Of a stretch of DNA of 35,521 nt, positions 16,571 to 24,452 are shown piece by piece. The position numbers were made by a program, and so were the translations under genes. The notes under the pieces were generated by a model. The model saw nothing but the letters and a program-made list of their open reading frames with translations, did not search any database and was not told the DNA's origin. Each line of letters begins with the position of its first letter. Within the stretch, counting starts at the first letter, position 1. Origin of the DNA: an uncultured Verrucomicrobiota bacterium (lineage in GTDB: Bacteria > Verrucomicrobiota > Kiritimatiellia > RFP12 > UBA3636); the NCBI GenBank assembly GCA_949295265.1, contig CASFKR010000027.1:1-35521 (forward strand). Direction: 5' to 3'.

Positions 16571-16683
16571 TTGAGCCACACGGAGTAGCCCCCCTCTGAA
16601 GTCTCCACTACCGTTCCGACCAAGGTGTCAAATAAGGACTTTTTCTCGGCGGCAGAGCCGCCTGAACGAAGTCAGCGCAGCCA
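16571..16683 (-). repeat. Module B copy 2, inverted
   Basis: Reverse complement of the core seen at 12668 and 24261. The 64-bp block 16601-16664 (GTCTCCACTA through GGCGGCAGAGCCGCC) is the best conserved part. It is bordered by GAGCCACACGGA, which also occurs alone at 16520-16531. The second hairpin is degraded here. Confidence 0.9.
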
Positions 16684-16727
16684 TTGGAGCGACGGCAAAG
16701 TTATTTTACTGAAGGTTACTTGACAAA

Positions 16728-16756
16728 GTAAATGCGACTAGGGTAGTCGCATTTAC
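16728..16756. promoter_or_regulatory. Perfect 13-bp palindrome upstream of the CorC-like gene
   Basis: Arms GTAAATGCGACTA (16728-16740) and TAGTCGCATTTAC (16744-16756) with a GGG centre. It is preceded by a smaller inverted repeat TTACTTGACAAAGTAA. The AT content is unlike the neighbouring GC-rich repeats. It may be an operator, or the residue of a mobile element or of a lost regulated gene. There is no following T-tract, so a terminator is unlikely. Confidence 0.7.
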
Positions 16757-16794
16757 GATGAGAAGTTACAACATAAACCGGTGAAAAGGGCCGG

Positions 16795-16822
16795 TTGAAA
16801 CGGAATGGGGATTTGATACACT
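16795..16822 (+). promoter_or_regulatory. Candidate promoter of the CorC-like gene
   Basis: TTGAAA (16795-16800), 16 bp, TACACT (16817-16822), about 100 bp before the ATG. A small inverted repeat AACCGG/CCGGTT (16776-16781, 16791-16796) touches the -35 box. Pattern match only. The rest of 16823-16925 shows an 11-base T-rich tract and no gene. Confidence 0.3.
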
Positions 16823-16925
16823 ATCATTGGTTTCTTTTTTTTTCAGCATCCGGTGGCCTGCCGTCAAACGACGGAATTTTGAAAGCGGCCGACCGCGGAT
16901 CACAACGAATTCTGTACCGAAATAA

Positions 16926-18245
16926 ATGAGCGATGGCCTAATTCTTGTCTTCTTCCTGCAAATTGTTCTCATTGCCCTCAATGCCGTGTTCGCCAGTGCG
17001 GAAATTGCCGTTCTTTCGCTGAATGCGACAAAACTCGAGCGCATGGCCGGAGACGGGGATAAGCGCGCAATCCGCTTGCAACGGCTCATGAAGGAGCCCG
17101 CGCGCTTTCTGGCGACCATTCAGGTGGCGATTACGCTGTCCGGCTTTCTCGGAAGTGCCTTCGCCGCCGATAACTTTTCCGATCCGCTGGTGGATTGGGT
17201 TCTGAGCCTCGGTGTTCATCTGCCGCGCGCCACGCTGGACACCATCGCGGTGATTCTCATCACGCTGATTCTTTCGTACGTGACGCTGATTTTCGGCGAG
17301 CTGGTGCCCAAGCGCATCGCCATGCGCCGCTCCGAGGCGATCGCCATGGGCATTTCCGGTATTGTCAGCGGGATTTCCATCGTTTTCAAGCCGCTGGTCT
17401 GGCTCCTGTCGGTGTCGACCAATCTGGTGCTGCGCCTCTTCGGCATCCGTCCCGATGAGGCGGAGGAAAAGGTCACGGAGGAGGAAATCCGCATGCTCGT
17501 GGATGCCGGCAGCGAAAAGGGCGCCATCAACCGGCAGGAAAAGGAATTCATTCAGAACGTGTTTGAATTCAACGACACGACCGCCGGAGAACTGGCTACG
17601 CACCGGACCGAAGTCGAGATTCTCTGGATGAAGGACGATGAGGCGGCATGGGAAAAGACCATCCTCGACAGTCCGCATGCCCTGTACCCGGTGTGCGACG
17701 GTTCGCCGGACGACGTCGTGGGCGTTCTCAATGCAAAGGAGTATTTCCGGCTGCCGGACAAATCGCGTGCGTCGGTGCTTTCCGCTGCCGTGCATCCTGC
17801 GTATTTTGTGCCGAAAACGCTCAAGGCGGACGTCCTGTTCCGCAATCTGAAGAGCCACCACACCTCTATGGCCATCGTACTGGATGATTTTGCGGGGATG
17901 GTCGGCGTGGTCACGATGAACGACCTGCTGGAAGAACTGGTGGGCGATCTGGGTGATGTTTTTCCGGATCAGAACAACACGCGCATCGAGCCGCGGGGCG
18001 AAAATCAGTGGGCCGTTTTCGGTAATGTGGACCTGGAGACGCTCTCGGAAGCCATTCAGCACCCGATTGCCTCGGAGGAAGACGTGCATTACTTCTCCGG
18101 CTATGTTTTTCATGAGTGGGGGCAGATTCCGGACGACGGTCTGTACCCGGATGAAGTCCGGTGTGGGAATCTCCTGATTCGCAATATCCGCATCGAGAAT
18201 CACCAGATCGTCGCCGCCGATTTACGCTGGGACGGGGCGGCGTAG
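16926..18245 (+). CDS. CNNM/CorC (HlyC)-type transporter with DUF21, CBS and CorC domains
   Basis: A 439-residue membrane protein. The DUF21/CNNM domain spans about residues 1-190 with four hydrophobic segments and the motifs ASAEIAVLSLN, TLSGFLGSA and FGELVPKRIAM. A CBS pair follows at about 200-335 (INRQEKEFIQNVFEF, SMAIVLDDFAGMVGVVT) and a CorC_HlyC domain lies at about 350-435. Relatives are linked to Mg2+/Co2+ export or cation homeostasis; the 'haemolysin' label of some homologues is historical. The stop codon at 18243-18245 lies inside the first bases of module A, so the last residues (WDGAA) come from repeat DNA. Confidence 0.93.
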   Translation: MSDGLILVFFLQIVLIALNAVFASAEIAVLSLNATKLERMAGDGDKRAIRLQRLMKEPARFLATIQVAITLSGFLGSAFAADNFSDPLVDWVLSLGVHLPRATLDTIAVILITLILSYVTLIFGELVPKRIAMRRSEAIAMGISGIVSGISIVFKPLVWLLSVSTNLVLRLFGIRPDEAEEKVTEEEIRMLVDAGSEKGAINRQEKEFIQNVFEFNDTTAGELATHRTEVEILWMKDDEAAWEKTILDSPHALYPVCDGSPDDVVGVLNAKEYFRLPDKSRASVLSAAVHPAYFVPKTLKADVLFRNLKSHHTSMAIVLDDFAGMVGVVTMNDLLEELVGDLGDVFPDQNNTRIEPRGENQWAVFGNVDLETLSEAIQHPIASEEDVHYFSGYVFHEWGQIPDDGLYPDEVRCGNLLIRNIRIENHQIVAADLRWDGAA

Positions 18246-18388
18246 CCGCCTCTTCTGCCGGTCGGGGCGGGCGGCAAACTGCCGCCTGTGGTGCCGGTCG
18301 GCGTTCTCAGGCGGTGGATCACCGCCGACCGGCCTCGGCCAGCGGCTCATGAGTCGGCCCGCCCACTCCGAGGGCGGGGCGGGTGTGC
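18232..18388 (+). repeat. Module A copy 3, starting inside the CorC-like gene
   Basis: Starts at GGGGCGGCGTAGCCGCCTC, continues TTCTGCCGGTCGG, then the stem CAGGCGGTG...CACCGCC, GACCGGCCTCGGCC, CTCATGAG, and CCCGCCCACTCCGAGGGCGG. Its first 28 bp match the inverted copy at the end of araD at nearly every position. The gap 18246-18614 holds only modules A, C and short flanks. Confidence 0.88.
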
Positions 18389-18449
18389 CGCACACCCGTG
18401 CCCCCAGTTGCCCCAGAAGCGCAGCGTGGCACAGGTGTGGCGGCAAGCC

Positions 18450-18494
18450 GTCCTGTTCGTCCTGTCCGTCTTGTTCGTCCTGTACGTCCTGTCT
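18450..18494 (-). repeat. Module C array 3, inverted: five 9-bp units
   Basis: Five GTCCTGTNC-type units (reverse of ACAGGACNN). The flanks, read on the minus strand, are CGCAGACAGGAC on one side and GGCTTGCCGCCACACC on the other, as in arrays 1 and 2 but in the opposite orientation. Confidence 0.92.
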
Positions 18495-18614
18495 GCGCCG
18501 GCTCCGCTCCCACCGCTGGCTTTGCGTCGGCTTGCGGGTTGCAAACTTTGGCGGAGTGTAGGAAACTGGACGCGTTGCCGGTCAAACCGGATCGGCGTTT
18601 TCTGAAGGGCAAAC

Positions 18615-20252
18615 ATGAGCGAATCTCCCGAGAAACGTTGTGCGCGATGGGATGCGGACTGGGATGAATGCGCGGGCCTCCTGTCCGGGGCCGCGTATTC
18701 CATCGGCTACCACAGCCGTCTGAACCATCAGGAACGGGTGCACCCGACGCGCGAATCCGCGGCGTATGCACGGGCGCTGGTGGAGTCCGGCGACTCTGCG
18801 CGGTATGCGCGGGCGCTGCGCTGCATCCGCACCGTTCTCGCGCTGCAGGATCCCGATCCGTATTCGCCGACCTACGGCATCTGGCCCTGGTATGCGGAAG
18901 AACCGCTTTCCGAAATGGCTCCGCCCGACTGGAACTGGGCGGATTTTGTCGGCACTTCGCTCTGCCATCTGCACGAAGCCCTGCCGCCGGCGTTCCCGGA
19001 GGCGGACGCGCTCCGGGCGGAACTGCGCGAAGCCCTGCTGTGCGCCGCCTATTCGATTTTCCGGCGCAATGTGCGGCCCGATTACACGAATATTGCGCTG
19101 ATGGGCACGGTCGTCACGGGATACGCCGGTGAGACGTTCGCCCAGCCGTTGCTGCTTGCGTATGCGCGCTCCCGGATTCGGACGTTCCGGACGCTGTTGG
19201 AGGAAACGGGCGGCGTGGCGGAGTACAACAGTCCCACCTATTCGTGGGTTGCCGTCGAAGAATGCGAGCGCCTCCTCGCGCTGGTGCGCGATGACGCGGT
19301 GCGCCGCGATACGGAGCACGTCCTGCGCTTTCTCTGGACCGATCTCGCGCGCCACTTCCACCCGGCGACGCGGCAGCTGGCCGGTCCCCACAGCCGCGCC
19401 TATCAGCTCTACACGCCCGAGTCGCTTCTGCAGCAGCTGCCGCTCCCGGGAAACAGCGCACCGTGCTCGTGTCCGGCGGATTTGCGCGAGCGGTTCGCGA
19501 AGTTGCCGCTCAAGCCGCCCGCGACCGGGCTCGAGGTGCGCTGCCGGCATATTCGCCGGGAGCCGGACAGCGCGTCGACGCGAAGCGTCACGTGGATGTC
19601 CGAGGCGGCATGTTTCGGCACGGTTTCGCGCGGCAATCTGTGGGTTCAGCAGCATCCGGTTCTGGCGTATTGGACCTGCGGCGGGGGATGCCACCCGGCC
19701 GCGTTTCAGGTGCGTTTCCTGCGGGACGGAAATCCCTGCGCCTCGATGGGGGTGCGCTCGGTTCAGCGGGAAAATACGGCGCTGACCGGCTTTTTCATCG
19801 CCAAAAATCTCGGCGATTACCATGTGTCGCTCGACCGTCCGCCGAACGGCATTTTCCAGGCGGAGCGTCTCGTTGTCCGGTTCGAACTGACGGTACCCGG
19901 CGCCGCGGTGCGCGCCTGCGGGGATGCGGCGGCGGTCTTTTCGGCAGGGCAGACCGCGCTGCGGGTCGCGTGGGACCCGGGGGCCGCCTTTGACGGGCGT
20001 CCGGTCCGCACGGCATTCGGGCGCGGCGAGGCGTGTGTGTGGGTCGATTTTGTGCTGGCGGAGGGGCCTGCCCGCGCCTACGACTTCGCTACCGGGCTGG
20101 CGCTCCGGCTTGCCGCCGCCTTCGAGGTGCTGCCCGCGGCTGCGGCGGATTTGCCGCCGGATTCGCCCGTGCTGACGGCGTCTTCCACGGTCTGGACGGC
20201 CCGGTGGCGTAATCTGGAACTCGAAATTCCGGCGCAGGGTGACAATGCCTGA
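18615..20252 (+). CDS. Uncharacterised 545-residue protein, predicted helical-toroid plus beta-sandwich
   Basis: I do not recognise a named family with certainty. The first ~300 residues are helix-rich with aromatic patches (YGIWPWYAEEPL, PDWNWADFVGT, EYNSPTYSWVA, AGPHSRAYQLY) that recall the (alpha/alpha)-toroid of heparinase II/III-like and other polysaccharide lyase or hydrolase relatives. The last ~200 residues look like a beta-sandwich. There is no signal peptide, so the protein is probably cytoplasmic. Start 18615 has a GAAGGG Shine-Dalgarno at 18604-18609. Alternatives include a catalytically inactive toroid protein. The coding call is secure; the function is open. Confidence 0.88.
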   Translation: MSESPEKRCARWDADWDECAGLLSGAAYSIGYHSRLNHQERVHPTRESAAYARALVESGDSARYARALRCIRTVLALQDPDPYSPTYGIWPWYAEEPLSEMAPPDWNWADFVGTSLCHLHEALPPAFPEADALRAELREALLCAAYSIFRRNVRPDYTNIALMGTVVTGYAGETFAQPLLLAYARSRIRTFRTLLEETGGVAEYNSPTYSWVAVEECERLLALVRDDAVRRDTEHVLRFLWTDLARHFHPATRQLAGPHSRAYQLYTPESLLQQLPLPGNSAPCSCPADLRERFAKLPLKPPATGLEVRCRHIRREPDSASTRSVTWMSEAACFGTVSRGNLWVQQHPVLAYWTCGGGCHPAAFQVRFLRDGNPCASMGVRSVQRENTALTGFFIAKNLGDYHVSLDRPPNGIFQAERLVVRFELTVPGAAVRACGDAAAVFSAGQTALRVAWDPGAAFDGRPVRTAFGRGEACVWVDFVLAEGPARAYDFATGLALRLAAAFEVLPAAAADLPPDSPVLTASSTVWTARWRNLELEIPAQGDNA

Positions 20253-20327
20253 CGACGTACGCGAAGGGAATTTGTTTCCCGCAGAGATGCGGAGAAAAAA
20301 CCGGTATCAGTTTGGAATATCAGAAAC

Positions 20328-21035
20328 ATGGTTGAGAACATTCAGCAGCGGTTGCGCGACATCGAGGCGCAGGAGCAGGTGCGGATCATCGCCGCCGTGG
20401 AATCCGGCAGCCGGGCGTGGGGATTCGCTTCGCCGGACAGCGATTACGATGTGCGTTTCATCTACGTCCGGCGCGAAGCGGATTATCTGCGGCTCAAGCC
20501 GTTCCGGGATGTGCTGGAGTGGTGCACGTCGCCCATTGTTTACCGGGACAGTGACGCGTTCGATGAATTGCGGTCGCTGGCGCGGACGTGCTACATCCCG
20601 AAAAAGAGTCTGGGGCACTATCTTTCGATGGCGCAGAACAACTGGCACCACCATTTCGAGAAACCGAGTGCCGACCGCAGACTGAAACGCTACTTTTACG
20701 TGTTGCGTCCGGTCCTCGCCGCCCGCTGGGTCGTTGCACACGAATCGCAGCCGCCCATGCTGTTCGGCGAATTGATGGAGGCGGAACTGGAACCCGCGCT
20801 ACGTCCCGTTGTGCAGAAGCTGCTTGCCGTCAAGCAGGAAGCGCCGGAAACGGAAATGATTTCGCCGGTTCATGTGCTGGAAGACTATCTTCAGGAAGAA
20901 CTGGACACGCTGGGGAAGGTGCTTCCGCAGTTGCCGGACCGGGACGTGGACTGGGCGCCGCTCGACCGGTTCTTCTGCAACGTCGTCTGCGGGAACGAAC
21001 CCGACTGCGTGCCTTCGCAGTCCGGGAACCGGTAA
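20328..21035 (+). CDS. YcgL/RlaP-like DNA-polymerase-beta-superfamily nucleotidyltransferase, internally shortened
   Basis: A 235-residue protein beginning with the nucleotidyltransferase signature ESGSRAWGFASPDSDYDV (G27-S28, D39, D41), typical of the COG3541 family. In family members I recall, the segment after RDVxE contains LDINGWDLRKALxLLRKSNP before LLEWLxSPIVY. Here RDVLE (60-64) runs straight into WCTSPIVYR, so about 25-30 residues, probably including a third catalytic carboxylate, are missing without a frameshift. The remainder (YFYVLRPVLAARWV, a helical C-terminus) is normal. The cellular role of the family is poorly known. It follows the 545-residue gene by 75 bp. Confidence 0.85.
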   Translation: MVENIQQRLRDIEAQEQVRIIAAVESGSRAWGFASPDSDYDVRFIYVRREADYLRLKPFRDVLEWCTSPIVYRDSDAFDELRSLARTCYIPKKSLGHYLSMAQNNWHHHFEKPSADRRLKRYFYVLRPVLAARWVVAHESQPPMLFGELMEAELEPALRPVVQKLLAVKQEAPETEMISPVHVLEDYLQEELDTLGKVLPQLPDRDVDWAPLDRFFCNVVCGNEPDCVPSQSGNR

Positions 21036-21094
21036 GGGCCCGGGCTGAGCGGTGCCGGGGCGCCTTGCCGTGCTTCTTCCCGGTCCGGAAGCGG

Positions 21095-21114
21095 AAAAAT
21101 CGGGTCGTTTTTTT
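21095..21114 (+). terminator. Weak T-tract terminator candidate after the nucleotidyltransferase gene
   Basis: AAAAATCG, GGT, CGTTTTTTT: a short, imperfect stem with one mismatch, ending in seven T, 60 bp after the stop codon. Apart from this and the promoter candidate at 21260, I see nothing in 21036-21347. Confidence 0.3.
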
Positions 21115-21259
21115 AGCGTGGTGCGGGGCGGCGTGCGGCTGTCCGTCTGCTTGATGGCGAGATAACGCGCGCTTTTGCAGATAGTTATCCATCATCAGCA
21201 GACCATTCTACGCCTGTTGTATTTTCTTTGCGATTTCGGCTGGATTTCCGATGGGGCAT

Positions 21260-21287
21260 TTGCTAAACTGTTCGGGACATCTATTTT
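21260..21287 (+). promoter_or_regulatory. Candidate promoter of the FHA-MoxR/DUF58 operon
   Basis: TTGCTA (21260-21265), 16 bp, TATTTT (21282-21287), about 60 bp before the ATG at 21348. The surrounding DNA is clearly more AT-rich than the average for the window. Pattern match only. Confidence 0.3.
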
Positions 21288-21347
21288 CATCCGAGATTAC
21301 TATTCATATTTGACGGGCCCGCCCGTCTCTCTGGAGAAAGTTTATTT

Positions 21348-22894
<1,547 letters not shown>

Positions 22895-22895
<1 letters not shown>

Positions 22896-23830
22896 TGGCC
22901 GCCTCTTCTCTTCCCACGTTCATGCGGTGGCTCCCTCCCCGGACCACCGCGACCATCAACCGTTGCGAATTCGTTTGCCACGGCCGGATGGATGGTTTTA
23001 TTGCCGGACGCCACCGGAGCGCCAAAAAGGGCGCATCGGTCGAATTTACGGATTACCGCCAATATCTCCCGGGCGACGACATCAAGCACATCGACTGGAA
23101 GGTGTACGGCCGGAAAGACCGCTATTACATCAAGCAGACCATGGCGGAGACGAATGTCCGCTTCATGATCTGCCTGGATTGCTCGGGTTCCATGGCGTAC
23201 CGGGGCGAATCCGCCGTCGAGTTCGAGGGGCGGCGTCTTTCCAAGATGGAGTACGCCAAGTATCTGGCGGCTGGGCTCGCCTCGCTCTTTCTCAGTCAGC
23301 AGGATGCCGTCGGGCTCGCCCTGTTCGATACGCACGTCCGGGAGTTTCTCCCCGCGAAATCGGGTAAAGGGCAGCTCTTTAACGTGCTCCGTTTCATCGA
23401 GGATGCGCGCACGGGCGGCGAGACGGAGCTCGCGCCCATTTTCGACGAAATCGCCGAGCGTCTTCCCAAGCGCAGCGTCGTGATCATCATCAGCGATCTG
23501 TTTGGTGACACGCGGAATCTGCTCAAATCCTTCCAGCATATCAACTACCGGCACCACGAAATGGTCGTCCTTCACACGATGGCGGAGGAGGAACTCCATT
23601 TTCCGTTCGAATCCTTCGTCCATTTCAAGGATCTCGAATCGCCGCTGGAACTGGAGCTCAGTCCGGAATCGGTGCGCGCGGATTACCTTTCCCGCGTCCA
23701 GGCGTTCATCAAAATGCTCACAGACGGATGCGGCAGCATGCGCGCCGATTACGTTCCCCTGAGTACAGCCAAACCCTTCGAAAAGAGTTTGACCGAGTAT
23801 CTCGCCCGCCGCGCCACCGGCATCGGCTAA
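22895..23830 (+). CDS. DUF58 domain protein with VWA-like fold
   Basis: A 311-residue protein. The DUF58 signature GASVEFTDYRQYLPGDD, IKHIDWKVYGR, DRYYIKQ occupies about residues 46-80. It is followed by a VWA-like region with an intact MIDAS-type motif CLDCSGSM (about residues 94-101). No membrane helix is obvious, unlike longer DUF58 proteins. The start overlaps the stop of the FHA-MoxR gene (TGATG), implying translational coupling and a working pair. The usual third and fourth partners (VWA and DUF4175-like) lie at 1288-8018 instead of directly downstream. Confidence 0.94.
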
Positions 23831-23832
23831 CT

Positions 23833-24010
23833 GGGCGGGGCGGCGGTGCCGCCTTTCTGCCGGTCGGCGTTAACCGACCGGCCTTGGCCAGCGGCTGATG
23901 AGTCGACCCGCCCACTCCGAGGGCGGGGCGGGGCGGCGGTGCCGCCTTTCTGCCGGTCGGCATCTCAGGCGGTGGATCACCGCCCGACCGGCCTTGGCCA
24001 GCGGCGGGAC
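23833..24010 (+). repeat. Module A copies 4 and 5 in tandem after the DUF58 gene
   Basis: Two units begin 2 bp after the DUF58 stop. Unit 1 has the short centre CCGGTCGGCGTTAACCGACC (8-bp stem). Unit 2 has the long centre, in which GGCGGTG-GAT-CACCGCC is inserted within the outer CCGGTCGG/CGACCGG stem. Each carries GGCCTTGGCC; unit 1 ends with CCCGCCCACTCCGAGGGCGG. The gap 23831-24452 contains only modules A, C, D and B. Confidence 0.9.
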
Positions 24011-24059
24011 GGGTGCGCCGAATCGGAAACATCGAGGCAACAGGAGGCGTTTATAAGCT

Positions 24060-24095
24060 CTCCTGTACGTCCTGTTCGTCCTGTTCGTCCTGTAC
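24060..24095 (-). repeat. Module C array 4, inverted: four 9-bp units
   Basis: CTCCTGTAC, GTCCTGTTC twice, GTCCTGTAC. Unlike arrays 1-3, the GGCTTGACGCCAC flank is missing here, so this may be a truncated copy. Confidence 0.85.
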
Positions 24096-24134
24096 CGCTG
24101 GCTTCGCCGCAACTGGGGCTACTGGGAGTGGGCA

Positions 24135-24251
24135 GATGGGGCCACTGGGGCCACTGGGGCTACTGGGGCCACTGGGGTCACTGAGGCTGCTGGGGCTACT
24201 GGGGCCACTGGGGGCACTGGGGCCACTGGGGTCACTGAGGTTGCTGGGAGT
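24135..24251 (+). repeat. Module D array: thirteen 9-bp ACTGGGGCN units with a 54-bp higher-order repeat
   Basis: After one diverged unit, 24144-24197 and 24198-24251 are two six-unit blocks with matching order (GGCC, GGCT or GGGC, GGCC, GGTC, GAGG, GCTGGG). G-runs recur every 9 bp with 5-base loops, which gives G-quadruplex potential on the plus strand. Translation gives collagen-like GPLGPL or GPSGPS strings, which I regard as spurious. Confidence 0.93.
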
Positions 24252-24260
24252 GCTGTTCAC

Positions 24261-24392
24261 TGCGCTGGCTTGTCCAGGCGGCTGTGCCGCCGTGAAAAAG
24301 TACTTATTTAACACCTTGGTCGGAACGTAGTGGAGACAAAGTCCGTGTGGCTCAAATAATCATTCTGCGCTGGCTGAGCCTCCGTGTGGCTC
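24261..24392 (+). repeat. Module B copy 3
   Basis: Same order as copy 1: TGCGCTGGCTTGTCCAGG, hairpin GGCGGCTGTGCCGCC, GAAAAAGTACTTATTTAACA, CCTTGGTCGGAACG, TAGTGGAGAC, TCCGTGTGGCTC, AATAATCATTCTGCGCTGG, CTCCGTGTGGCTC. The second hairpin of copy 1 is deleted (about 18 bp). Confidence 0.9.
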
Positions 24393-24452
24393 GACTGCGC
24401 TGGCTTCCGGGGCCACTGGGAGTGCTGCGGTGGCTGCGCTGCACCGGTTTCG

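Noticed and set aside
16380-16925. tRNA or riboswitch in the gap upstream of tmk and the CorC-like gene
   Set aside because: Only short hairpins, module B and a palindrome were seen; no cloverleaf or known riboswitch pattern.
24051-24330. Collagen-like GPxGPx proteins on either strand
   Set aside because: They are translations of the 9-bp module D array; no ribosome-binding site and no conservation of the frame ends.
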